DNA from: JAJPJX01 sp964568355
GTDB lineage: Bacteria > Acidobacteriota > Terriglobia > Bryobacterales > Bryobacteraceae
Length of the DNA stretch: 5,428 bases
NCBI GenBank assembly: GCA_964568355.1
Contig: CAZMRK010000632.1
Coordinates: forward strand, 1 to 5,428
Direction: 5' to 3'
This document shows positions 1-5,428 of the stretch, piece by piece. The first letter of the stretch is position 1; each line of letters opens with the position of its first letter. Both the position numbers and the translations under genes were made by a program. The notes beneath the pieces were generated by a model, which was given only the letters and a program-made list of their open reading frames with translations, had not been told where the DNA came from and did not search any database.

Positions 1-1686
1 GTGGCCTACGATGCCGGAAACCGGCTGTGGTTTGCCGGTCCGCAGGGCGCCGGCCGGCGCGATCCCGGCGGCTGGAAACTCTTCACCGGGTTCGACGGTC
101 TGCCCTATGACGATTTCACGAGCATGGCCTGCGGCGAGCCCGGGGTCGTCTGGTTCGCCACCCACCGCGGCGCCATTCGTTTCGACGGCGCCACCTGGGA
201 GTATCGCCAGGGCCTGCGCTGGCTGCCGTCGGATGAAGTCCGCGCCATCAGCGTAACCCCTGGCGGCGACGCCTGGTTCGCCACCCCGGGCGGGGCCGGC
301 CTGATCGAGCGCAAGCCCATGACCCTGGCCGAAAAGGCCAAGTTCTTCGAAGACGAGATCGATCGCCGGCACCGCCGCACCGAGTACGGTTACATCATGG
401 CGGTCCATCTTCCCAAGGCTGGAGACAAAACCACCTGGGTCCAGCATGACAGCGACAACGACGGGCTCTGGACCTCCATGTACGGCGCCGGCGAGTGTTT
501 CGCCTATGCCGCTACGCGCGATCCGCTCGCCCGCGAACGGGCGCGCAAGGCCTTTGAGGCGCTCCGCTTTCTCAGCCAGGTAACCCAGGGCGGCGAACAT
601 CCCGCGCCGCCCGGATTTCCAGCGCGAGCCGTTCTCCCCACCTCCGGCCCCGACCCCAATCTCCACGACAGCCGCGAGCGGGATCTGCGCACCCGCGCCA
701 CCCGGGATCATCTCTGGAAAATTCTCACGCCCCGCTGGCCGAAGAGTGCGGATGGCAAGTGGTTCTGGAAAACAGACACCAGTTCGGACGAACTCGACGG
801 CCATTTCTTCTTCTACGCCCAATACTACGACCTGGTTGCCGCGACGCCGCAGGAGAAGGAGGACGTCCGCGCGGTGGTCCGCGCCATCGCCGACCACCTG
901 CTCGATCACAACTACTCGCTGGTCGACTGGGATGGTAAGGTGACGCGCTGGGCCTTTTTCGACCCGGCCAGCCTCAACGACAATCCCGATCACTGGGCCG
1001 AGCGCGGCCTCAACTCGCTCAGCATCCTCTCCTATCTCAAAGTGGCCGAGCACGTCACCGGCGACCTCAAGTACCGCCGGGCCTACGACCGCCTGGTCCG
1101 CGAGCACAAGTACGCGACCAATGTCATGGTGCCGAAGATCAGCGTAGGCCCGGGCTCCGGCAACCAGTCGGACGACGAAATGGCCTTCATGAGCTTTTAT
1201 AACCTCCTGAAGTACGAGACTGATGACCACCTCCTTCAGAAATACGGCTATGCCCTGGCCAATTACTGGGCCATCGAACGCCTGGAGCTGAATCCGTTCT
1301 TCAATTTCCTTGCTGCCGCCAGCCTCACCGGGAAGAAATTCACCGACGCCTACCGAACCTACGACCTCACTCCTACGGGCAATTGGCTCGAAGAATCCAT
1401 CGAAACGCTCCGCCGCCTGCCGCTCGATCGCATCGACTGGCGCCACACCAACAGCCACCGCAAAGACATCGTCCACCTGCGCGCCTACGTAGCCGAGGAC
1501 GAGGAAATGGCCGGTTCAGGCTACCGGCGCAACGGCAAAGTGCTACCGGTCGACGAACGCTTTTTCGAATTCTGGAATCACAATCCCTACCGCCTCGACA
1601 GCGGAGGATCCGGGCATACCCTAGCCGACGGAGCAGTCTTCCTGCTGCCCTATTACATGGGCCTCTATCACCGCTACATCCAGTAA
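1..1686 (+). CDS. Propeller-repeat protein with large C-terminal helical domain, 5' end missing
   Basis: The reading frame is open from the first base (GTG) to the TAA at 1684-1686, giving 561 residues. The GTG is probably an internal Val codon: the protein begins in the middle of a repeat, with no signal peptide or ribosome binding site in view. Residues 9-104 hold WFA-centred repeats with an exact 41-residue period (W10, W51, W92), as in two-component-regulator beta-propellers (Reg_prop type). From about residue 108 the protein becomes a helix-rich domain of about 450 residues. It is rich in aromatic and acidic residues, with patches such as DGLWTSMYGAGE (154-165), SSDELDGHFFFY (261-272), WAERGLNSLSIL (332-343) and NQSDDEMAF (388-396). 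This composition and spacing suggest an alpha/alpha-toroid fold like that of some glycosidases and lyases, but no catalytic signature was recognised. I have a general memory of similar propeller-helical proteins in Acidobacteriota and related environmental phyla, without an assigned function. The missing N-terminus probably carries more blades and an export signal. Function unknown; a carbohydrate-related envelope role is only a guess. Confidence 0.85.
   Translation: MAYDAGNRLWFAGPQGAGRRDPGGWKLFTGFDGLPYDDFTSMACGEPGVVWFATHRGAIRFDGATWEYRQGLRWLPSDEVRAISVTPGGDAWFATPGGAGLIERKPMTLAEKAKFFEDEIDRRHRRTEYGYIMAVHLPKAGDKTTWVQHDSDNDGLWTSMYGAGECFAYAATRDPLARERARKAFEALRFLSQVTQGGEHPAPPGFPARAVLPTSGPDPNLHDSRERDLRTRATRDHLWKILTPRWPKSADGKWFWKTDTSSDELDGHFFFYAQYYDLVAATPQEKEDVRAVVRAIADHLLDHNYSLVDWDGKVTRWAFFDPASLNDNPDHWAERGLNSLSILSYLKVAEHVTGDLKYRRAYDRLVREHKYATNVMVPKISVGPGSGNQSDDEMAFMSFYNLLKYETDDHLLQKYGYALANYWAIERLELNPFFNFLAAASLTGKKFTDAYRTYDLTPTGNWLEESIETLRRLPLDRIDWRHTNSHRKDIVHLRAYVAEDEEMAGSGYRRNGKVLPVDERFFEFWNHNPYRLDSGGSGHTLADGAVFLLPYYMGLYHRYIQ
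25..312 (+). repeat. Beta-propeller blade repeats, 41-residue period
   Basis: Two full units and the start of a third are encoded here (residues 9-49, 50-90 and 91-104 of the first gene). Each begins with a hydrophobic residue or Ala followed by WFA. The WFA triplets sit at residues 10, 51 and 92, and W25 and W66 are also 41 apart. The 'GLPYDD' turn of unit 1 (33-38) matches 'WLPSDE' of unit 2 (74-79). This is the pattern of sensor propellers (Reg_prop/Y_Y_Y-type periplasmic sensors). The DNA of the units has diverged, so this is a protein-level repeat and not a recent duplication. A closed propeller needs more blades, which must lie upstream of the window. Confidence 0.7.
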
Positions 1687-1752
1687 AACCGCTACGTTTC
1701 TCCGCTTGCTGACGCGCGCAGAGCGGACCTGTAGCGCCCGATTCATTGGGCC

Positions 1753-1774
1753 GCGTCGACACTCCTGTCGACGC
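1753..1774. repeat. Perfect 9-bp inverted repeat with 4-nt loop
   Basis: The arm GCGTCGACA (1753-1761) is the exact reverse complement of TGTCGACGC (1766-1774), with CTCC as the loop. Each arm contains the palindrome GTCGAC, so this hexamer also occurs as a direct repeat 12 bases apart. The hairpin lies 67 bases after the stop codon of the propeller gene and 43 bases before the ATG of the next gene. The bases after it (CTTCCCTG) lack a run of T, so a classical intrinsic terminator is not well supported. It could be a terminator without a U-tract, an mRNA-stabilising end, or a binding site for a dimeric regulator of the downstream gene. Confidence 0.6.
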
Positions 1775-1805
1775 CTTCCCTGCTACCATTGGAGCAGTAA
1801 CCCAC

Positions 1806-1811
1806 AAAGGG
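1806..1811 (+). promoter_or_regulatory. Weak ribosome binding site supporting the ATG at 1818
   Basis: AAAGGG ends six bases before the ATG at 1818. It is a modest Shine-Dalgarno match, but its spacing is right. Together with the signal peptide that starts exactly at that ATG, it favours 1818 over the in-frame TTG at 1746. Confidence 0.5.
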
Positions 1812-1817
1812 CCGGCC

Positions 1818-3080
1818 ATGCTCCGCTTTCTGCTCGGTTTGTCGATGGCTGCCGCCGCGGCACTGGCCGCGCAAAACTCCTCTCCGGTGGAATTGCTGCA
1901 ACGCATCCGCCAGAAGATGGCCGAGAATCTCACCGGCCTGCCAAACTACACCTGCCGCCTGACCGTGGAGCGCTCCCGGAAGCTCAAATCCGCGGACCGC
2001 TTCGAACCAATCGATACTCTGCGCCTGGAAGTGGCGTTGTCCGGCTCGCGCGAACTCTACGCCTGGCCGGGCGATTCACACTTTGAAGAGAAGCGCATCG
2101 ACGAGATGGTGCCTGGCGGAGGCACGATCGGCAACGGCGACTTTGCCTTGCACGCACGGGCGGTATTTGCCGGCAAGGCGGCCATCTTTACCTACGGCGG
2201 GGAGACGCCGCAGACCGGGCGCGCGGTCGTCCAATACCATTTCCGCATCGCTCGCCTGAAAAGCGAGTATGTCATTTCCAACGGAGTGAAATCCGCGGCG
2301 GTCGGATATCACGGCTCATTTTGGGTGGACAAGGAGACGCTCGACCTGCTCCGGCTGCAATTGCAGGCCGACGATATTCCTTCCGAGCTTTCGGTCTCGG
2401 AAGCCGAACACATGCTGGAATACCAGCGCGTGCGCATCGGCGAGGCCAGCTACCTCCTTCCTCGCGCTTCGGAGTTGGTGCTGGTCGATGCGGCCGGCAA
2501 TGCCAGCCGCAATCAGACGCGATTCAGCGAATGCCGCCAGTACACCGGACAGTCGGTGCTGAGCTTCGCCGACCCATCCACGGCCCCCGAGCCTGCAAGA
2601 CCGGCCGCCGTGGTCGCCCTGCCTTCCCGCCTGACGTTGGAAATCGAGCTGGCCGCGGCCTTTGAAGGAGAGGGAGCCGCTGTCGGCGATCCGGTGCAGG
2701 CCAGGTTGGCGCACGCGGTCTCGGGCAAGGAGGGCGTGCTGTTCGCCAAAGGAGCGCCCGTAGCAGGCCATCTCACGCGTCTGGAGAAGCGCAACACCCG
2801 CTTAGGTGACTTCTGGGTGGTGGGCCTGGAGTTCAGCCAGCTTGAGGGCCAGGGCCGCAGAGCCGAGTTCCGCGCCTCTCTCGAAGACCTGGAGGCTTCC
2901 GGAAGCCAGTACTTTCTTCCGTTCTCTTTCCAGGCGGGAGGTCCCCACCAGGCTTGGCCCGCGCTGCGGGGTCAACCGTTTCCGCCGGCTCCCGTACCCG
3001 GGGAAGGCGTGATCTTCGTGAAAGGATCGCGCTTGCGCCTGCCCCCGGGACTTCGCATGCGCTGGAGCATCGAGCCCTGA
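1818..3080 (+). CDS. Exported protein of unknown function, LolA/RseB-like N-terminal half
   Basis: This 420-residue protein starts at the ATG at 1818, where a short signal peptide begins: one Arg, a hydrophobic stretch LLGLSMAAAAALA, and probable cleavage near A17/A18-Q19. No lipobox Cys is present, so the product is expected to be free in the periplasm or at the envelope. Residues 24-250 begin with a helix (VELLQRIRQKMAENL), then LPNYTC (41-46), and continue as strand-rich sequence including GSFWVDKETLDLLRL (166-180) and a late FSEC (236-239). The motif 'FWVDKETLDLLRL' resembles the 'W.D..T..l.r' step in LolA/RseB-type half-barrels that bind lipids or lipoproteins. A Pro/Ala linker (about 252-268) leads to a second beta-rich domain (about 270-420) with GDPVQARLA (290-298), FAKGAPVAGHL (309-319) and a C-terminal FVKGSRLRLPPGLRMRW (400-416). 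This protein type is familiar to me from Acidobacteriota as uncharacterised. C46 and C239, the only cysteines, could form a disulfide. It lies 66 bases upstream of the sigma gene on the same strand, so it may share its regulon or operon. Biochemical role unknown. Confidence 0.85.
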   Translation: MLRFLLGLSMAAAAALAAQNSSPVELLQRIRQKMAENLTGLPNYTCRLTVERSRKLKSADRFEPIDTLRLEVALSGSRELYAWPGDSHFEEKRIDEMVPGGGTIGNGDFALHARAVFAGKAAIFTYGGETPQTGRAVVQYHFRIARLKSEYVISNGVKSAAVGYHGSFWVDKETLDLLRLQLQADDIPSELSVSEAEHMLEYQRVRIGEASYLLPRASELVLVDAAGNASRNQTRFSECRQYTGQSVLSFADPSTAPEPARPAAVVALPSRLTLEIELAAAFEGEGAAVGDPVQARLAHAVSGKEGVLFAKGAPVAGHLTRLEKRNTRLGDFWVVGLEFSQLEGQGRRAEFRASLEDLEASGSQYFLPFSFQAGGPHQAWPALRGQPFPPAPVPGEGVIFVKGSRLRLPPGLRMRWSIEP

Positions 3081-3103
3081 ACTTCTTCTCCCATTCCTGC
3101 GTT
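3078..3103 (+). promoter_or_regulatory. Candidate ECF-sigma-type promoter ahead of the sigma gene
   Basis: TGAACTT (3078-3084) resembles the GAAC-centred -35 element of many ECF sigma factors. A CGTT (3100-3103) follows TGAACT after 16 bases, the spacing seen with CGT-type ECF -10 elements. The -35 overlaps the stop codon of the exported-protein gene. Transcription would start near 3110, giving a leader of about 35 bases that includes the ribosome binding site. ECF sigma genes often activate their own transcription, so the position is sensible. The match is short and the promoter preference of this sigma factor is unknown. Confidence 0.3.
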
Positions 3104-3131
3104 CCTTTTCATTGACCTGTTAAGAAAGGCC

Positions 3132-3140
3132 GGGGAAGGG
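3132..3140 (+). promoter_or_regulatory. Strong ribosome binding site of the sigma gene
   Basis: The purine run GGGGAAGGG ends six bases before the ATG at 3147. It is the best Shine-Dalgarno-like sequence in the window and fixes the start of the sigma factor. Confidence 0.65.
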
Positions 3141-3146
3141 CGTCTC

Positions 3147-3704
3147 ATGTCTGGAGAACAAGGGAGCAAGGGACTGGCGGCCGGAGCCACGGCGGAGATC
3201 CGGGAGATCGAAGACATCTTCCGGCAGTATTCGCCTTTGGTCTTCCGTGCCGCCTACCGGGTGACTGGCAATGCTGCCGATGCGGAGGATGTGCTGCAGA
3301 CGGTTTTTCTGCGCCTGATGCGGCGGGAAGCCGGCGCCGAAGCGTTGGAGCACGTCGAGAGCTACCTGCATAGGGCGGCGGTGAATACGGCGCTGGACCT
3401 GCTGCGGTCGCGTCAGCGCGCCTCCATCCCGCTGGCGGAGATCGCCCCGCCGGCCGCCAGCGCTGCCTTGGCTCCGGACCGCCTTCACGCATCCGCGGAG
3501 ATTCGCGCGTGGTTGCGGGAAGCGGTCGCCAGGCTGAGTCCGCGTACCGCGGAAATGTTTGCGTTGCGGTTCTTCGAAGGAAAGACCAACCCGGAGATTG
3601 CCAGGGCCTGTCAGACCACCGAAGGAACCGTGGCCGTGACCCTCTCCCGCGCTCGCGACCGCCTGGAGCGGGAATTTCGAGCGTTCCTGGGAGATCCGTC
3701 ATGA
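3147..3704 (+). CDS. ECF-type RNA polymerase sigma factor
   Basis: This 185-residue protein has the size and two-domain layout of an extracytoplasmic-function sigma-70 factor. Region 2 covers about residues 22-91: IFRQYSPLVFRAAYRVTG (24-41), the acidic DAEDVLQTVFLRL (45-57) that contacts core polymerase and helps recognise the -10 element, and SYLHRAAVNTALDLLRSRQR (72-91). A linker of about 28 residues rich in Ala and Pro follows, with no region 3. Region 4 covers about 120-178: LSPRTAEMFALRFFEGKTNPEI (130-151, split here by the start of the helix-turn-helix), then the recognition half around TTEGTVAVTLSRARDRL (157-173), which reads the -35 element. There is no C-terminal extension of the SnoaL or TPR kind. 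The start is set by a strong ribosome binding site. The stop codon overlaps the start of the anti-sigma gene (ATGA, 3701-3704), so the two proteins are translationally coupled, as expected for a sigma factor and its inhibitor. The regulon cannot be told from this window. Confidence 0.95.
   Translation: MSGEQGSKGLAAGATAEIREIEDIFRQYSPLVFRAAYRVTGNAADAEDVLQTVFLRLMRREAGAEALEHVESYLHRAAVNTALDLLRSRQRASIPLAEIAPPAASAALAPDRLHASAEIRAWLREAVARLSPRTAEMFALRFFEGKTNPEIARACQTTEGTVAVTLSRARDRLEREFRAFLGDPS
3689..3693 (+). promoter_or_regulatory. Ribosome binding site of the anti-sigma gene, inside the sigma gene
   Basis: GGGAG lies seven bases before the ATG at 3701, within the last codons of the sigma gene. With the ATGA overlap it supports initiation at 3701 and translational coupling. 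Confidence 0.6.
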
Positions 3705-5428
3705 ATACGCCAGAGGCAGAGCCGAACGAAACCGGGTTGGATCGAACCATCCGCGAGATTCAGGGAGAAGTCCCGGATCCCGCCGTGGAGCAGGCCGCCG
3801 CCGAGCGGGTCTGGGCGCGATTACAGCCGCCGCTTGAAAGCTGCGCCGATTTTCAGGCGCTGTTTCCGGAATACCGTGCCGGCACCTTGCCGGCCAGCCG
3901 CGTGTGGCTGCTCGAAGATCATCTGCACCAGTGCGTGCTGTGCCGCCGGGTGTTGCACCCGGTGCGGACGCTGCCGGAGCGGCGCTCCGCCGTCCAACGG
4001 AGCCGCTATGCGCGATGGGCCATGGCAGCCGCTCTGGCGATTGGAGCCGGCCTTTCTGCCTGGGGTGCCTTCACCTATTTCCGTACCGCTCCGCGAGGCA
4101 GCCGCGCGCGCGTGGAGTCGGTGACCGGTACGCTGCTGCGCGTCTCCGAACCGCAGTCAGCCTCGCTGCGACCGGGAGAGGACATACCGGCTGGAGCCTC
4201 CATCCGGACCGCGCGAGACTCCGGCGCCTTCGTGCGTCTGGAAGACGGATCGCGCGTGGAGATGGGCGACCGCTCCGAATTCTCGGTGACCCGCAGCGGA
4301 AGCGACCTGACCATCCGCCTGGAGCGGGGAAAGATTCTGGTGGAAGCGGCCAAGCGGCGCGCCGGGCATCTTTACGTGGCGACGCGCGATTGCCGCGTGG
4401 CGGTCACCGGCACCGTCTTCAGTGTCAATGCGGGGCTGAAAGGATCGCGCGTCACCGTGGTGGAGGGTTCCGTGCTGGTGGCGCAGGCAGGGCGGGAACA
4501 AATGCTTCGGCCCGGGCAGCAGTACGCCAGCGACACCAGCGTGGAGCCGGTGGCGCCTCGCCAGGAGATCGCCTGGAGCCGCAACCTCGACGCGCATCTG
4601 GCGCTGTTGCAGGCAGCCGCTGCGGCGGGCGAGCGCCTGGACGCCGTTCGCTTTCCCGATCTCCGCTACACCAGCACACTGTTGCCGCTGTTGCCGGCCG
4701 GGACCGTTGTATTCGCCAGCCTGCCCAATCTGAGCAAACCGCTCGGCGAAGTGCAGCAGGTGTTTCACGACAAAGTGCAGGGTAACCCTGCGTTGGCAGA
4801 ATGGTGGCAACAGAACGGCGCCAAAACCGATGCCGAGCTCACCAAGCTGCATGCCTTCAGCGATTATCTGGGCAGCGAGATCGTGATGGCGGCCGTGCGC
4901 CAGCCCAGCGGATCGCCGGGGAAACCGGTGTTTCTGGCGGAAGTCGTGCGCAACGGTCTGGAACAGTTCCTGGCCGATAGCGGCTGGCCGCTGCGCGTGG
5001 CGATTTCGGGCAAAGTGGCGGTCCTCGCCGCCGATGCTGCGTCGCTGCAACAGATGACCGCGTCTCTGGCAAGCGGCGGAGCCTTCACCTCGACGCCTTT
5101 CGGAGCCCAGTTGGCCGCCCTCTATCGCGATGGCGTCGGTCTGCTGCTGGCGGCCGACCTGAGCAGTATCGGCAAGCCGCGTACGGCGCCGCTGCCCGGA
5201 GCGCCGCCGCAATCCGTCATGGTCTTGCAGCGCGAGACGGACGGAAAGCCGGACACGCGCGCGGTCCTCACGTTTCCCGGGACGCGCAACGGCGTCGCGT
5301 CCTGGCTCGGCGACCCGGCGCCCATGGCGGGGCTCGATTTCCTGACGCCCGAGGCCGCGCTGGTCTCGGCCTGTGTGGTGAAATCGCCGGCGGCGATCGT
5401 GAATGAGCTCTTCGCTTGGCGCACCGCC
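3701..5428 (+). CDS. Membrane anti-sigma factor with FecR domain, 3' end missing
   Basis: The frame stays open for 576 codons to the window end, so the C-terminus is missing. Domains in order: a charged cytoplasmic N-terminus; a zinc-finger-like anti-sigma motif (zf-HC2/ZAS type) with C48, H74, C78 and C81 in the pattern C-x25-H-x3-C-x2-C, around EDHLHQCVLCRRVL (72-85); a basic stretch (R94-R105); one transmembrane helix at about 106-127; a FecR domain at about 137-277, with GEDIPAGASIRT (159-170), LEDGSRVEMG (180-189), VAVTGTVFSV (233-242) and VVEGSVLV (253-260); and a periplasmic region from about 290 onward. Arg before the helix predicts N-in, C-out topology. In the distal region, PAGTVVFASLPNL (332-344) and the alternation of 'FLAEV' (411-415) and 'VAVLAADAASL' (439-449) recall DUF3352 proteins, which is a tentative match. 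By family logic the N-terminal motif binds and restrains the sigma factor encoded just upstream, and the periplasmic part senses a signal, possibly releasing the sigma factor by proteolysis. In classical FecR systems the FecR domain contacts a TonB receptor; none is visible here. This protein is far longer than the roughly 320-residue FecR of E. coli. Confidence 0.9.
   Translation, partial: MNTPEAEPNETGLDRTIREIQGEVPDPAVEQAAAERVWARLQPPLESCADFQALFPEYRAGTLPASRVWLLEDHLHQCVLCRRVLHPVRTLPERRSAVQRSRYARWAMAAALAIGAGLSAWGAFTYFRTAPRGSRARVESVTGTLLRVSEPQSASLRPGEDIPAGASIRTARDSGAFVRLEDGSRVEMGDRSEFSVTRSGSDLTIRLERGKILVEAAKRRAGHLYVATRDCRVAVTGTVFSVNAGLKGSRVTVVEGSVLVAQAGREQMLRPGQQYASDTSVEPVAPRQEIAWSRNLDAHLALLQAAAAAGERLDAVRFPDLRYTSTLLPLLPAGTVVFASLPNLSKPLGEVQQVFHDKVQGNPALAEWWQQNGAKTDAELTKLHAFSDYLGSEIVMAAVRQPSGSPGKPVFLAEVVRNGLEQFLADSGWPLRVAISGKVAVLAADAASLQQMTASLASGGAFTSTPFGAQLAALYRDGVGLLLAADLSSIGKPRTAPLPGAPPQSVMVLQRETDGKPDTRAVLTFPGTRNGVASWLGDPAPMAGLDFLTPEAALVSACVVKSPAAIVNELFAWRTA

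Larger units (their letters stand above)
1687..1817. other. Intergenic gap between the propeller gene and the exported-protein gene
   Basis: These 131 bases hold no convincing gene. They contain one perfect hairpin (1753-1774) and a weaker imperfect one: CTGCT at 1780-1784 pairs with AGCAG at 1793-1797, and CC/GG can stack inside if A1785 bulges out. No good sigma-70 promoter was found. A TTGCTG at 1706-1711 has only CTGTAG at the proper distance. A reading frame can be extended upstream of the exported-protein gene to a TTG at 1746, but the signal peptide begins at the ATG at 1818, so this extension is treated as untranslated leader. The promoter of the downstream gene is probably in this gap but cannot be placed. 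Confidence 0.6.

Noticed and set aside
1746..1817. Upstream TTG start extending the exported protein by 24 residues
   Set aside because: The extension would bury the signal peptide that starts at 1818, and it runs through the hairpin. No good ribosome binding site precedes the TTG.
1373..1933. 186-codon minus-strand frame across the first intergenic gap
   Set aside because: It overlaps the ends of two supported genes, has an Arg/Cys/Gly-rich low-information product and shows no ribosome binding site that I could defend.
3112..3123. TTGACC followed by TGTTAA as a sigma-70 promoter for the sigma gene
   Set aside because: The two elements are adjacent, not 16-18 bases apart. At the correct spacing only GAAGGG is found, which is not a -10 element.
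3081..3146. Terminator after the exported-protein gene
   Set aside because: The pyrimidine-rich stretch contains TTTT (3106-3109) but no stem of useful length precedes it.
3145..3750. 201-codon minus-strand frame opposite the sigma gene
   Set aside because: Composition is Pro/Arg/Ser-rich; the plus strand encodes an unmistakable ECF sigma factor.
3904..4785. 293-codon plus-strand frame within the anti-sigma gene
   Set aside because: The product is Arg/Gly/Ala-rich and without motifs. It overlaps the well-supported frame starting at 3701.
4157..5212. Long open frame of 351 codons on the minus strand, opposite the anti-sigma gene
   Set aside because: Its product is rich in Arg, His, Gln and Gly with no domain pattern. 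The plus-strand frame has clear Cys/His, transmembrane and FecR features, so this is a GC-rich shadow.

Overview
The window is GC-rich and densely coded on the + strand only. Its gene content resembles soil Acidobacteriota, most likely the Solibacter/Bryobacter side of that phylum. This assignment rests on three remembered family resemblances, not on a search: an exported protein with an N-terminal 'LPNYTC' motif, an ECF sigma factor followed by a very long FecR-type membrane anti-sigma factor, and a propeller plus helical-domain protein. No rRNA, tRNA, mobile element, CRISPR array or phage gene was seen.

Layout: (1) 1-1686 is the 3' part of a gene whose true start lies upstream of the window. 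It encodes the last blades of a propeller of the two-component-regulator type, then a large, probably all-helical domain of unknown function. (2) 1687-1817 is a non-coding gap containing a perfect 9-bp hairpin. (3) 1818-3080 encodes a 420-residue exported, probably periplasmic protein of unknown function whose first half looks LolA/RseB-like. (4) 3081-3146 is a short gap with a candidate ECF-type promoter and a strong ribosome binding site. (5) 3147-3704 encodes an ECF sigma factor. (6) 3701-5428 overlaps it by an ATGA junction and encodes a membrane-spanning protein with an anti-sigma zinc-binding motif, one transmembrane helix, a FecR domain and a long periplasmic region that may be DUF3352-like. 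It runs off the end of the window.

Working model (inference): genes 4 and 6 form a sigma/anti-sigma pair. The anti-sigma factor holds the sigma factor at the membrane through its cytoplasmic Cys/His motif and reads an envelope signal through its FecR and distal domains. The exported protein upstream may belong to the same envelope-sensing unit, in a role loosely comparable to RseB, or may simply be a co-located envelope protein. The propeller gene looks like a separate unit. The most interesting item is the sigma/anti-sigma/LolA-like cluster, because no TonB receptor or classical FecA partner is visible and the sensing domain is unusually large.
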